DNA of 64,000 nucleotides from Labrys monachus (GTDB lineage: Bacteria > Pseudomonadota > Alphaproteobacteria > Rhizobiales > Labraceae). A program made the translations under genes and the position numbers. The stretch covers positions 4,223,001 through 4,287,000 of the forward strand of contig NZ_JAUSVK010000001.1 of the NCBI RefSeq assembly GCF_030814655.1, in the 5' to 3' direction. Positions 1 through 10,264 of this stretch are shown piece after piece. How positions within the stretch are numbered: position 1 is the stretch's first letter; each line of letters begins with the position of its first letter. The notes under the pieces are model-generated. The model searched no databases. It was not told the origin of the DNA and was given only the letters and a program-made list of their open reading frames with translations.

Positions 1-17
1 CGTCAAGGAGAGGGGGG

Positions 18-102
18 TGGTGCGGTCAAGAGGACTCGAACCTCCACTGGTTGCCCAACTAGCACCTCAAGCTAGCGCGTCTACCAATTCCGCCATGACC
101 GC
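18..102 (-). tRNA. tRNA-Leu(GAG)
   Basis: Read on the minus strand this folds as a class II tRNA. The 7-bp acceptor stem pairs GCGGTCA with TGACCGC, the anticodon loop is TTGAGGT (anticodon GAG), there is a variable arm, and the T loop is GTTCGAGTC. The CCA end is encoded (18-20). It decodes CUC/CUU leucine codons. A promoter-like pair lies about 50 bases upstream. Confidence 0.95.
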
Positions 103-154
103 GGTTGCTTCGGGAAGCGCAGAAGCAGAGCGCCAGCGACCCGAAGCGGCGCAT

Positions 155-183
155 CGTCTAACAGATCGCCAGGGGGTCCACAA
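155..183 (-). promoter_or_regulatory. Predicted promoter of tRNA-Leu
   Basis: On the minus strand TTGTGG (178-183) and TAGACG (155-160) are separated by exactly 17 bases. This fits an alphaproteobacterial sigma-70 promoter and would start transcription shortly before the tRNA. The prediction rests on sequence match only. Confidence 0.45.
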
Positions 184-246
184 GCGCAATCGCTGCTTTT
201 TGCAACAATCGCCCGCAGCCCTTGCCGGAGGCCGAAATCAGCCGAT

Positions 247-1017
247 ATGAGGAGGCTGAACGCCTGTGGACCGATCTCAGTGGCCAGCCGCAACACTCTC
301 GACATCCCCTTCCTGCCCCGCCCCGATTCGCCGCCCGTCGACTGGCTGGTCCTTCCCGGCCTGATGCCCTATGAGGCGACCGTGGCGGCCATGGAGGCCC
401 GTGCGGCCGCGATCGCCGACGGCAAGGCGCCCGAGTGCGTCTGGCTGCTGGAGCACCCGCCGCTCTACACGGCGGGCACGTCCGCCCAGAAGACGGACCT
501 GGTGCAACCCGGCCGCTTCCCGGTGCACGAAAGCGGACGCGGCGGGCAATATACCTATCACGGGCCGGGCCAGCGGGTCGCCTATGCCATGCTCGACCTC
601 AGCCGCCGCCGCCAGGACGTCCGCCTGCTGGTGGCGTCGCTCGAGGCCTGGCTGATCGGGACGCTATGGTCCTTCCATGTGCGGGGCGAACGGCGCGACG
701 ACCGCGTCGGCGTGTGGGTGAGGCGGCCGGAACGCGGGGACGGCGCCGAGGACAAGATCGCGGCGATCGGCATCCGCCTGCGGCGCTGGGTGTCGTTCCA
801 CGGCATCGCCCTCAATGTCGATCCCGATCTCGAGCATTTTTCCGGCATCGTGCCCTGCGGCATCCGCGACCATGGCGTGACCAGCCTGGTCGACCTCGGA
901 TTGCCCGTGACGATGGCGGATGCCGATCTGGCGCTGCGGGCCGCCTTCGAGCCGATCTTTGGCCCGACCTCTACCGCAGCCGGGCCAGCGGCGCTGGCGG
1001 ACCTTCGCCGGGAATGA
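247..1017 (+). CDS. lipB: Octanoyltransferase LipB
   Basis: LipB transfers the octanoyl group from acyl carrier protein to the lipoyl domains of 2-oxoacid dehydrogenases and glycine cleavage H protein, the first step of lipoate synthesis in the cytoplasm. The 256-residue product has the family signature [12 protein letters not shown] at about residues 98-109. The acyl-accepting cysteine is in IVPCGI (Cys204) and the conserved lysine in DKIAAIGI (Lys170). The length is somewhat above the usual 210-250, so a start further downstream is possible; no clear ribosome-binding site decides it. Its 3' end overlaps the convergent DUF805 gene by 47 bases. Confidence 0.93.
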   Translation: MRRLNACGPISVASRNTLDIPFLPRPDSPPVDWLVLPGLMPYEATVAAMEARAAAIADGKAPECVWLLEHPPLYTAGTSAQKTDLVQPGRFPVHESGRGGQYTYHGPGQRVAYAMLDLSRRRQDVRLLVASLEAWLIGTLWSFHVRGERRDDRVGVWVRRPERGDGAEDKIAAIGIRLRRWVSFHGIALNVDPDLEHFSGIVPCGIRDHGVTSLVDLGLPVTMADADLALRAAFEPIFGPTSTAAGPAALADLRRE

Positions 1018-1405
1018 TGGCGAGCGCGATCAGCCATCCGGCCATCGGCCCGCTGAAGAGCGTGGCTTTGGCCAGCGCGCCCGACCAGGACGCCATCGCG
1101 GCGCGGTCGAGGAGAAGCATGGCGAGCGCCATGGCGGCGAGATAGAGCCCGAGGAAGGCGACGATCGTCAGGCCCGACCAGCCGAAATCGTGCAGGCGCT
1201 TGCGGGAAAGGCTGAGGGCCGACCAGGCGAAGACCACCACGAAGGCGAAAGAGGCGACGCCCGACGGGCCTGTCCAGCCGTTCATGACATGATCGACGCC
1301 CATCGCGGCAGCAATCAGCAGCATCGCCCCGATGGCGAACATGGAGCGGCCGATCGCACCGGAGGGCGACAGCAACAGACGTATGAGGGCGATCGCCAGC
1401 ATCAT
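971..1405 (-). CDS. DUF805 family inner-membrane protein
   Basis: This 144-residue protein has about four hydrophobic segments (roughly 22-38, 52-66, 79-99 and 118-132). Between the second and third sits the hallmark RLHDFGWSG (70-78) of the DUF805 family, small inner-membrane proteins of unknown biochemical role. A GGAG lies just before two adjacent ATG codons (1405 and 1402), either of which could be used. The coding end overlaps the end of lipB on the other strand by 47 bases. Family membership is clear; function is not known. Confidence 0.82.
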   Translation of the reverse strand: MMLAIALIRLLLSPSGAIGRSMFAIGAMLLIAAAMGVDHVMNGWTGPSGVASFAFVVVFAWSALSLSRKRLHDFGWSGLTIVAFLGLYLAAMALAMLLLDRAAMASWSGALAKATLFSGPMAGWLIALAIIPGEGPPAPLARLR

Positions 1406-1509
1406 CAGTCTCCGCAGGGTGACTTCACTATTGGCATCAAGCCATTAACGGGCGGTTTCGATATTTCGATTCAGCAGCGGCCGCCGCCCGATGCCCCCCT
1501 CGGCACCGA

Positions 1510-2184
1510 TCAGAGGCGGCGGGTCGTCGCCCGCATCTTGTCCGCGAGGCCGCCGCCGATGCGCCGGTACAGCGCGGAGGCGATCTGCTCGTCGCGCCGG
1601 CACAGGACCTTCAGCTCCGCCTGGTCGAAGGCCAGCACCCGCACCGTCTCCTCCGCGGTCACGGTCGCGGTCGCCGGCCCGCCGGTGGCGAAGGATACGT
1701 CGCCGACGAATGCCCCTGCCCCGACATGGGCCACCAGCTGGCCCTTCACGCGGACGGCCGTCTGCCCCTCGCAGACGAAGGTCAGATCCTTCACCGGCTG
1801 GCTCTCGGCGGTCAGTACCGTCTCCGGCAGCAAGGTCCGCCATTCGGCCGTGCGCAGCAGCTGGGCCACTTGCGCCTTGTCGAGGTCGCCGACGATCGGC
1901 TTGAGGAAGGCCTCCTGGTCGGCCGAGAGCTTCAGGCTGAAACGGTCCCGCAGGATGAGGCCGAGCTGGACGAGATTGATCAGGATGAAGGCGCTGTCCC
2001 AGACGATGCTCGGCCAGACGGCGGACCCGCTGAGCAGGAAATAGACGATCTCGAAGCCGATGCCGACGACGGCCGCCAGCCTCAGCCAGAAGATGTTGGT
2101 GAGCAAATAGGATACGGCGATGACCGCATAGGCGAGATGTCCGGGAACCGCTCCCCAACTGAAGAACTGATCCCAAATGTCCAA
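1510..2184 (-). CDS. Popeye-like membrane protein with cyclic-nucleotide-binding fold
   Basis: The 224-residue product has three hydrophobic segments (about 17-30, 33-50 and 58-78), with WPSIVWDSAFILIN at 57-70 resembling the last membrane segment of Popeye-domain proteins. A soluble domain resembling a cNMP-binding beta roll follows. The expected phosphate-binding cassette is at 159-176, but the usual Gly-Glu is Gly161-Asp162 and the Arg of the PRxATV signature is Ala171. Cyclic-nucleotide binding is therefore doubtful. The family is best known from animal Popeye proteins, with bacterial members of unknown role. It lies alone between the DUF805 gene and pccA. Fold assignment is moderately sure, function unknown. 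Confidence 0.68.
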   Translation of the reverse strand: MDIWDQFFSWGAVPGHLAYAVIAVSYLLTNIFWLRLAAVVGIGFEIVYFLLSGSAVWPSIVWDSAFILINLVQLGLILRDRFSLKLSADQEAFLKPIVGDLDKAQVAQLLRTAEWRTLLPETVLTAESQPVKDLTFVCEGQTAVRVKGQLVAHVGAGAFVGDVSFATGGPATATVTAEETVRVLAFDQAELKVLCRRDEQIASALYRRIGGGLADKMRATTRRL

Positions 2185-2278
2185 GGCACCCCTCCGGCCG
2201 AATGTCCCGGCAAGCGCCGGGGATGAAAGCGCGGCGCCCGCACCGCGCGGAGACGGCCTCCCGGTCGCACCGCGGCGA

Positions 2279-4294
2279 TCAGGCGAATTCCATGATCACG
2301 GCGTCGACCGACAGCGTGTCGCCCGGCTTGACGCGGATCTTCTTCACCGTGGCGTCCCGCTCGGCCCGCAGCACGTTCTCCATCTTCATCGCCTCGACGA
2401 CGCACAGCGCCTCCCCCGCCTTGACGTCCTGGCCCTCGGCGACCTCGATGGTCCGCACCAGTCCAGGCATCGGACAGAGGAGAGCGGCCGATGCCGCCGC
2501 CAGCGCCTTGACCGGCATCAGGCGCACGAGCTCCGCCTCGCGCCGCGTAAAGACGCGGATCTCGGCGGCGGTGCCGCGATGGGCGAGCATGACGCCGTTG
2601 GCGATCGGCCGGACCAGCATGGCAGCCGCCTCGCCGTCGATCATGCCCGACCAGACGGGCTGGCCCGGGCGCCACTCCGAATGGAGGGTCACGATATGAT
2701 CGGCATGGCCCTCTTCGCCGAAGAAGGTGATCTGCCATCCGCTGCGGGCGTCGTCGACCTCGACATTGAAGGAGAGGTCACCCATGACCGCCACGCGCGC
2801 GCGCTCGAACGTCACCGGCCGTCCGCCCATCTGGCCGCTGATCTGCCGCTTGCGCAGATTCTGGAGGTGGTCGATCATCGTCGCCACGGCGACGACGTGG
2901 CCGGCCACCATGCCGCGGGGCGGAGCGATGCTGAAGCCGCCGGGAAACTCGTCGGCGATGAAGGCCGTCGACAGATGCCCCTCCCGCCAGCGCGGATGCT
3001 GCATCAGGGCGGCAAGGAAGGGAATATTGTGGCGAATGCCCTCGATGGCGAAGCTGTCGAGGGCGTCCGACATCGCGGCGATGGCCTCGGCCCTCGTCGC
3101 CGCATGGGTGCAGAGCTTGGCGATCATCGGGTCGTAATGGATCGAGATCTCGCCACCTTCGAACACGCCGGTGTCGTTGCGGACGACGACGCCCTTCTCC
3201 CGGCGTTCGGCCGGCGGGCGATAGAGGGTGAGGCGCCCGATCGAGGGCAGGAAATTGCGCAGAGGGTCCTCGGCGTAGACGCGCGATTCGATGGCCCAGC
3301 CGTCGAGCCTGACATCCTCCTGGCGGAAGGCGAGTTCCTCTCCCGCCGCGACGCGGAACATCTGCTCGACGAGGTCGATGCCGGTCACCAGCTCGGTGAC
3401 GGGATGCTCGACCTGGAGGCGGGTGTTCATCTCGAGGAAATAGAAGCTCCTGTCCTGCCCGGCGACGAACTCCACCGTCCCCGCCGAATCGTAGTTCACG
3501 GCCTTGGCGAGAGCGACCGCCTGCGCGCCCATGCGTGCGCGGGTCTCCTCGTCGAGCAGGGGCGAGGGCGCCTCCTCGATCACCTTCTGGTTGCGGCGCT
3601 GGATCGAGCATTCGCGCTCGCCCAGATGCACGACATTGCCGTGCTTGTCGCCGAGCACCTGGATCTCGATGTGGCGCGGCTCGACGATGAACTTCTCGAC
3701 GAAGACGCGGTCGTCGCCGAAGGAGGCCTTCGCCTCCGAGCGCGCCAGGCGGAAGCCCTCTTCCACCTCGGCGGCGGAATAGGCGATGCGCATGCCCTTG
3801 CCGCCACCGCCGGCCGAGGCCTTGATCATCACGGGATAGCCGATCGCGCCGGCGATCTCGACGGCCTCGGCGGCGTTCTCGATGATGCCGAGATGCCCCG
3901 GCACGGTGGATACGCCGGCGGCGGCCGCCGCCTTCTTCGATTCGATCTTGTCGCCCATCGCGGCGATGGCGGCCGGATTGGGACCGACGAAGACGATGCC
4001 GGCCTCGGCCAGGGCGGCGGCGAAGGCCTCCCGTTCCGACAGGAAGCCATAGCCGGGGTGGACGGCATCCGCACCCGTGGCCCTGCAGGCGGCGATGATC
4101 CTATCGATGCTCAGATAGGATTCAGCGGCCGCCGGCGGCCCGATGAGGACCGCCTCGTCCGCCATCTCGACATGCAGGGCGTCCCGGTCGGCCTCCGAAT
4201 AGACGGCGACGGTCGCGATGCCCATGCGGCGCGCGGTCTTGATGATCCGGCAGGCGATCTCGCCGCGATTGGCGATCAGAACTTTCGAAAACAT
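2279..4294 (-). CDS. pccA: Propionyl-CoA carboxylase alpha subunit (biotin carboxylase/BCCP)
   Basis: PccA carboxylates its own biotin with ATP and bicarbonate. The PccB beta subunit then passes the carboxyl group to propionyl-CoA, giving methylmalonyl-CoA. The 671-residue product starts at MFSKVLIANRGEIACR, the usual N terminus, with AGGTGG 10 bases upstream; an in-frame ATG 17 codons earlier is unlikely. The ATP-grasp glycine-rich loop KASAGGGGKGMR and the motif EMNTRLQVEHPVTE mark the biotin carboxylase. The C-terminal biotinyl domain carries EAMKMEN, biotin on about Lys637. The partner gene pccB lies about 3 kb away on the same strand. A methylcrotonyl-CoA carboxylase subunit is less likely given that PccB. 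Confidence 0.9.
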   Translation of the reverse strand: MFSKVLIANRGEIACRIIKTARRMGIATVAVYSEADRDALHVEMADEAVLIGPPAAAESYLSIDRIIAACRATGADAVHPGYGFLSEREAFAAALAEAGIVFVGPNPAAIAAMGDKIESKKAAAAAGVSTVPGHLGIIENAAEAVEIAGAIGYPVMIKASAGGGGKGMRIAYSAAEVEEGFRLARSEAKASFGDDRVFVEKFIVEPRHIEIQVLGDKHGNVVHLGERECSIQRRNQKVIEEAPSPLLDEETRARMGAQAVALAKAVNYDSAGTVEFVAGQDRSFYFLEMNTRLQVEHPVTELVTGIDLVEQMFRVAAGEELAFRQEDVRLDGWAIESRVYAEDPLRNFLPSIGRLTLYRPPAERREKGVVVRNDTGVFEGGEISIHYDPMIAKLCTHAATRAEAIAAMSDALDSFAIEGIRHNIPFLAALMQHPRWREGHLSTAFIADEFPGGFSIAPPRGMVAGHVVAVATMIDHLQNLRKRQISGQMGGRPVTFERARVAVMGDLSFNVEVDDARSGWQITFFGEEGHADHIVTLHSEWRPGQPVWSGMIDGEAAAMLVRPIANGVMLAHRGTAAEIRVFTRREAELVRLMPVKALAAASAALLCPMPGLVRTIEVAEGQDVKAGEALCVVEAMKMENVLRAERDATVKKIRVKPGDTLSVDAVIMEFA

Positions 4295-4404
4295 GCCGGA
4301 ATGCCACCTGGGGAGCCATGGAAGGAGATCCCCCTTTCTAGGCAAACGGCGCGGATTTGACCATCCTTCAATGAAGCCGTGCCGGCTTGGGAACCGGTGC
4401 GCCT

Positions 4405-5241
4405 TCAGAGCATCTGGGCGATCGGCGTATCCCAGTTGCTGCCGGCCATCTGGTGCGGATCGACCAGCGCCAGCAGGGCGCGTTCGGCGCGGCTCACCCG
4501 TCCGTCATGCTGGATGCGCCGCTGCAGCCAGGCGCTGTCGCGTTCGGCGAGCGTGACCGGCGTCGTCAGGGCCAGTCCGTTGGTCCGATTGGGACGGTTG
4601 GCGGCAAAGAGATGGGCCTGGATCGCCTCGGCGAACAGCCCGTCCCAGGCCGGATCATTGGCGCCGGTGCAGGCCTCCGCCATGTCGAACAGGATTTCCG
4701 CCTCGGGACGCGAGATGATCCGGCGCTTGTCTCCCCTGGCGACCTGCAGAAGGCGGGCGATCATGGCGGTGTCGGCCGCATCGATCACGCGGGAGAAATG
4801 GATGCGCCCGCGGGCGGCCGGTCCCTCGCCGGTCATCGCCGCATGCTGGATCTGGCGGAGGGCGAAGGTCGCCAGCGGCCCCGGAACGCTGTCGGCCCGC
4901 TCGATCACCCGCACCAGGAGTTCCAGTTCAGCCGCGTTGAGGACGAGCCCCTCGCCGCCGTCGAGCATGGATTGCAGCCACTCTCCCTGTTCGGGCGACA
5001 GGCCGCCGCCGGGTTCGAGCCCGTCGAGAAGATAGCTCGTCAGAATCTCGGCGAAGAGGTCGTTGAAGTCGGCGTCGGCTCCCGCGAGCACGCCCTGCAG
5101 AGCGAAGAGCGCGTCGGCATCGGCTCGCGTCGCCCTCCCTGCTTCGAGCCATGCTTGTCGCATCAGCGGGACTTCATCCGGTTCCAGCGCCCCGCGATCG
5201 AGCGCCGGTCGGATCAGGACAGCGAGAGATGACGACACCAT
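4405..5241 (-). CDS. Uncharacterised protein with internally duplicated helical unit
   Basis: No family is recognised. The 278-residue product has no signal peptide or membrane segment and looks helical. It contains two related units: residues about 20-115 and about 150-262. In each, a segment of the form LFxxxxxxxGAxxxxxxxLFAExxxxxL (45-71 and 184-211) is followed by a WLQ-containing helix (WLQSMLDGG and WLQRRIQHDG) and an acidic-hydrophobic helix (AAELELLVRVIERA and AERALLALV). This suggests a duplication. A TerB-like helical fold is one possibility but is not shown. It lies upstream of pccA in the same direction, 110 bases away, and its leader holds two hairpins. Confidence 0.7.
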   Translation of the reverse strand: MVSSSLAVLIRPALDRGALEPDEVPLMRQAWLEAGRATRADADALFALQGVLAGADADFNDLFAEILTSYLLDGLEPGGGLSPEQGEWLQSMLDGGEGLVLNAAELELLVRVIERADSVPGPLATFALRQIQHAAMTGEGPAARGRIHFSRVIDAADTAMIARLLQVARGDKRRIISRPEAEILFDMAEACTGANDPAWDGLFAEAIQAHLFAANRPNRTNGLALTTPVTLAERDSAWLQRRIQHDGRVSRAERALLALVDPHQMAGSNWDTPIAQML

Positions 5242-5568
5242 AACCTAAGCCTTGCATTGGGTTCGCGCTTCCCGGAAGCGCCTCGTGAGGCCCATTCTGG
5301 GCCGGGATCACTCAAAGCGGTGTTAATGGCGTCAAGTTAGAGCAGGCTCGTGGCCAAAGGATGTGCTGTTCGCCACAAAGCTATGGTATTGCTCAGACGC
5401 AAACCAGACTTGCAGTTCTTTGCATTATCGCAAACGACATCATCTTCAGTCACGAAGGCCAACCGAGCCGGAAACACCGTCTCGGGCACGAAGGCCGACA
5501 TGAACCGCCTCCTGCATCCTCATTCCCGATAGGCCATCACGCAGGAAGGCAAAGCCCAAGGGGTTGCC
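5242..5568. other. Intergenic region between two divergent genes, with leader hairpins
   Basis: This 327-base stretch separates the duplicated-domain gene (minus) from the dioxygenase gene (plus). It contains a perfect 8-bp inverted repeat GCGCTTCC-C-GGAAGCGC at 5265-5281 and a GGCCC-attct-GGGCC hairpin at 5289-5303. Both would lie in the 5' leader of the minus-strand gene. A TTGACG at 5330-5335 (minus) could be a -35 box, but its -10 partner AGTGAT is poor. A 60-codon open frame at 5350-5532 has no ribosome-binding site and is not called. Confidence 0.5.
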
Positions 5569-6516
5569 ATGACCACGACCACCAGATCCGGCGCGGAAGG
5601 TGCCGGCATCCATCACATCACCGCGATCACCGGCGACGGCCGCGCCAATATCCGCTTCTACCGCGACGTCCTCGGCCTGCGCCTCGTCAAGCGCACCGTC
5701 AATTTCGACGATCCCACGGCCCATCATCTCTATTTCGGCGACGCCACCGGCAAGCCCGGCACGATTCTCACCTTCTTCGCCTGGGCCGGTGCCCATCGCG
5801 GCAAGCCGGGCACGGGCGAAGCCCAGACGATCGCCTTCCGGGTACCGGAAGCGTCGCTGGATTGGTGGCGCACCCATCTAGGAGAACTCGGCATTCCCTT
5901 CGCCGCGGAAAGACGCTTCGGGGAGGAACTGGTCGCCCTGACGGACCCCGACGGCATATGCCTCGAATTGGTGGCTGCCGGGCCGTCCGACCCTGATGCC
6001 TGGGTCGACAGCGCGGTCCCGCCGGTTCACGCCGTCACCGGCTTCCACGGCGTGACGCTGCATGTCGGGCCTGGCGAGGGCACGGCCCGCGTCCTTTCCG
6101 ACGTTCTCGGCTTCGCCGGAACGAAGGAGGACGGCGACCGCCGCCGCTTCAGCACCGGCAGCGACACGGTCGGTGGCCATGTCGACGTCGTGGTCGACGC
6201 CAAGCGCGTGCCTTCGAGCATGGGCGCCGGCTCGATCCACCACGTCGCCTTCCGGGCCGCGGACGATGCCGCGCAGGCGGCGATGGCCGAGGCGCTGCAG
6301 GAAATGCGCGTCGGCACGACGGAGCAGAAGGACCGGACCTATTTCCGTTCCATCTATTTCCGCGAGCCCGGCGGCGTGATCTTCGAGATCGCCACGGACG
6401 CGCCGGGCTTCGCCATCGACGAAAGCGTGGAGACGCTGGGCACCGCGCTCAAGCTGCCGCCGCAATATGAGGCCTATCGCGGGAAGATCGAAGCCGCCCT
6501 GCCCGATATCGACTGA
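5569..6516 (+). CDS. Ring-cleaving dioxygenase of the glyoxalase/VOC superfamily (MhqO-like)
   Basis: The 315-residue product has two vicinal-oxygen-chelate modules. Likely Fe(II) ligands are His in GIHHITAI (15-16), His in SIHHVAFRA and Glu in VIFEIATD. This layout is that of MhqO/PcpA-type hydroquinone dioxygenases, which open quinol or catechol-type rings with O2. AAGGGG just upstream supports the ATG at 5569. An alpha/beta hydrolase gene follows 77 bases later on the same strand, as in quinone-detoxification operons (mhqO-mhqD) of other bacteria. The substrate here is inferred; the superfamily is clear. Confidence 0.85.
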   Translation: MTTTTRSGAEGAGIHHITAITGDGRANIRFYRDVLGLRLVKRTVNFDDPTAHHLYFGDATGKPGTILTFFAWAGAHRGKPGTGEAQTIAFRVPEASLDWWRTHLGELGIPFAAERRFGEELVALTDPDGICLELVAAGPSDPDAWVDSAVPPVHAVTGFHGVTLHVGPGEGTARVLSDVLGFAGTKEDGDRRRFSTGSDTVGGHVDVVVDAKRVPSSMGAGSIHHVAFRAADDAAQAAMAEALQEMRVGTTEQKDRTYFRSIYFREPGGVIFEIATDAPGFAIDESVETLGTALKLPPQYEAYRGKIEAALPDID

Positions 6517-6593
6517 AGCAGGACGCTTCAGTCGGCGGCCGGGAAGGCGGGCACCGCGTCCGCCTTCCCGGCCTTCATGCCCGAGGAAATACC

Positions 6594-7199
6594 ATGACCT
6601 CCCGACTTTCCCATATCCACCGGTTCGATGCCGGGACGGACAAGCGCCCTTTGCTCCTGCTGCATGGAACCGGCGGCGACGAGCACGACCTCATCGACCT
6701 CGGCCGCGCAGTCGCCCCCGGCGCCCCCCTGCTCTCCCCGCGCGGGCAGGTCAGAGAAGGCGCGGCCAACCGCTTCTTCCGCCGCCTCGCCGAGGGCGTG
6801 TTCGACATCGCCGATCTCAAGGCGCGGACCCAGGCCCTGGCCGACTTCACCGCCGAGGCCCGCGCCGCCTACGGGCTGGAGCCGCCGGTGGCGCTCGGCT
6901 TCTCGAACGGCGCCAATATCGCGGCGGCGCTGCTCCTGCTCCGGCCGGAGGCGCTGTCCGGTGCGATCCTGCTGCGTGCCACGCTGCCCTTCGAACCGGA
7001 TACTTTGCCGGACCTCGCGGGCAAGCGCGTGCTGCTGCTCTCCGGCCGCGCCGATCCGCTCACGCCCGTCGCGACATCGCAGCGCCTCGCCGCTCTGCTG
7101 GCGCAGGCGGGGGCCGACGTGCGGCATGAACTGCTCCAGGCCGGCCACGGCCTGGTCCAGCAGGACCTGGCGCTGGCAAGGCAATGGTGGGCCGAGTAG
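6594..7199 (+). CDS. Alpha/beta hydrolase, carboxylesterase MhqD-like
   Basis: The 201-residue protein is a compact phospholipase/carboxylesterase-type hydrolase. The oxyanion region is LLHGTGGDEHD (23-32), the nucleophile Ser104 is in GFSNGAN, and the acid and base are Asp154 in GRADPLTP and His185 in AGHGL. GAGGAAA precedes the start. It follows the ring-cleaving dioxygenase on the same strand, matching the pairing of MhqO with MhqD, so hydrolysis of an aromatic ring-cleavage product or ester is a reasonable guess. The substrate is not visible. It converges on pccB across a strong hairpin. Confidence 0.83.
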   Translation: MTSRLSHIHRFDAGTDKRPLLLLHGTGGDEHDLIDLGRAVAPGAPLLSPRGQVREGAANRFFRRLAEGVFDIADLKARTQALADFTAEARAAYGLEPPVALGFSNGANIAAALLLLRPEALSGAILLRATLPFEPDTLPDLAGKRVLLLSGRADPLTPVATSQRLAALLAQAGADVRHELLQAGHGLVQQDLALARQWWAE

Positions 7200-7251
7200 C
7201 CGGGGAGCGCGGGCATCCCTGTCTGCTCTTTCCGCAGGCCCGGCGCTTCCC

Positions 7252-7277
7252 GGAGCGGGCAGGGATCTGCCCGCTCC
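7252..7277. terminator. Bidirectional terminator-like hairpin between the hydrolase gene and pccB
   Basis: A perfect 11-bp stem GGAGCGGGCAG/CTGCCCGCTCC closes a 4-base GGAT loop in the 81-base gap between convergent genes. There is no T-run on either side, so it may end transcription only partly or act as a 3'-end stabiliser. Confidence 0.55.
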
Positions 7278-7280
7278 CCG

Positions 7281-8813
<1,533 letters not shown>

Positions 8814-8958
8814 GAACAGCGTTTCCCGCGGCTTATTGGACGATATGCCGCTTCCCAAGCCATAGAGGCAGAAGGCTAAGATTTCACCGGTTTTCGGCTG
8901 CCTCTCAACCAGTAAATTCCGGCGGCGCCGGCCCAGTCCCGCCAAGGCGATGGCCGGT

Positions 8959-9381
8959 TCAGGCGTTCGCGTGCAGGACGACCTCGCGGCGATGCGGCCG
9001 GTCTCGGTGCTCGAAGAGATAGAGCCCCTGCCAGGTGCCGAGCATCAGCGCGCCCCCGCCGATCGGGATCGAAAGGGAGACCTGCGTCAACGCCGACTTG
9101 ATATGCGCCGGCATGTCGTCGGGACCTTCGAGCCGATGCACAAGGTAATGCATGGCCGGGTCATCGGCCGGCGGCACCAGGCGGGCGAAGAAGGCCTCGA
9201 GGTCCGTCCGCACATCGGGATCGGCATTTTCCTGGATGAGCAGGGACGCGGAGGTATGGCGCACGAAGGCGGTGAGCAGGCCGACGTCGATCCCGGCCTG
9301 GCGCACGAAGGCGTTCGCCTGCGCGGTGAACTCGTAGAGGCCCTGCCCCCTGGTCGAGATGGTGAGGATGGTCTGCGGCAT
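8959..9381 (-). CDS. YjbQ/UPF0047 family protein
   Basis: The chosen start [12 protein letters not shown] gives 140 residues, the family norm; an upstream in-frame ATG adds 12 residues that do not look like this family. Signature elements are [38 protein letters not shown] split around a short gap, and the C-terminal [18 protein letters not shown]. Some members show thiamine phosphate synthase activity in vitro, but the physiological role is unsettled. It stands as a single minus-strand gene between pccB and the ATP12 gene. Confidence 0.85.
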   Translation of the reverse strand: MPQTILTISTRGQGLYEFTAQANAFVRQAGIDVGLLTAFVRHTSASLLIQENADPDVRTDLEAFFARLVPPADDPAMHYLVHRLEGPDDMPAHIKSALTQVSLSIPIGGGALMLGTWQGLYLFEHRDRPHRREVVLHANA

Positions 9382-9478
9382 GCGGCGGAAGTGAAGGCGC
9401 CGGCAGCCGTCTGTCAAGAGCCGCGGCTGTCGGAGCCTGCCGGCCTATGCCCCTCCGACCGCGCGCCTGGCTGCCGTG

Positions 9479-10264
9479 CTATCTCGCCCGAGCCAGCAGC
9501 TTGGCCGCGGCCTCCATCTCGCGCCAGCGCCAGGCGCGGCGCTGCAGGGCCTCGTCGTCGGCGCCCCACAGCTGGGCCTGATAGTCCTCGTCGACATGGG
9601 CAGCGGCCCAGGCGGATTCGGCTTCCAGATGGCCGCGCGCCAGGGCCAGAGCGAGCAGCACGGAGCCCGTCAGCGTGGTGGCGACGTGCAGGCTGGCGAG
9701 GCCGAGATCGTCGAAGTCCGCCACCTGCCGGCCGATCGCGGTCAGCGCCTCGGCGGGCTGGGGCCGGTGCATGATGCCCTGGGTGACCACGAGGCCGGCT
9801 CCCAGCTCCTCGACCGCCCAGCGCAGAACCGGGTTCCACGCCTCGTTCTGCCGGCGGACCAGTTCCTCCGGTCCGTCGGCGCGGTAGCACAGCAGATCCG
9901 AACCGCCATAGGAGGCGATCTCGGCGATCACCGCCTCGCGGGCGGCGGCGACGCCGTCGATGGCGGAATTGGCGATGCGCGTCATCGGCATGGCGAAGGG
10001 ATCGATGCGATCGCCCTGCCCCGCCCATTCGGCCGCGAGCATTGCCGCGAGATCGGCCGTCTCCAAGGCGAGCAGGGCCTTGCCGGGGGTGCGGGCGACC
10101 TTGCCGTCGAGCGCCACGGCGAAGAGCCCATCACGCTCGACGACACCGGCTTCCTTGTAGAAGCGGCGCGGCAGCTCCGGCTTCATGCCCTTCTGTGCCG
10201 CATGCATCGGGTCGGGGTCGGAGCCGTCGCGGAACAATCCGCCGAGGGGGCCGCGCGCCGTCAC
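9479..10264 (-). CDS. ATP12 family F1-ATPase assembly chaperone
   Basis: The 261-residue protein matches the ATP12 family, whose mitochondrial members bind the F1 alpha subunit during ATP synthase assembly. Alphaproteobacteria carry the bacterial form. Recognisable blocks are RRFYKEAGVVE and the DGKVARTPGK segment in the N-terminal third, AEWAGQGDRIDPFAMPMTRIAN in two parts around 80-100, and a helical C terminus. Its ATG overlaps the stop codon of the HAD phosphatase gene by four bases (10261-10264), so the two are translationally coupled. This pairing is usual downstream of rluC in Hyphomicrobiales. Confidence 0.85.
   Translation of the reverse strand: MTARGPLGGLFRDGSDPDPMHAAQKGMKPELPRRFYKEAGVVERDGLFAVALDGKVARTPGKALLALETADLAAMLAAEWAGQGDRIDPFAMPMTRIANSAIDGVAAAREAVIAEIASYGGSDLLCYRADGPEELVRRQNEAWNPVLRWAVEELGAGLVVTQGIMHRPQPAEALTAIGRQVADFDDLGLASLHVATTLTGSVLLALALARGHLEAESAWAAAHVDEDYQAQLWGADDEALQRRAWRWREMEAAAKLLARAR

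Noticed and set aside
920-2044. 374-codon plus-strand frame overlapping the DUF805 and Popeye-like genes
   Set aside because: Low-complexity composition; the minus-strand genes have clear domains.
2177-4360. 727-codon open frame on the plus strand across pccA
   Set aside because: It is antisense to a complete, well-conserved pccA; its His/Asp/Arg/Gly-rich composition is that of a codon-bias shadow in GC-rich DNA.
5350-5532. 60-codon plus-strand frame before the dioxygenase gene
   Set aside because: No ribosome-binding site and no similarity; treated as leader sequence.
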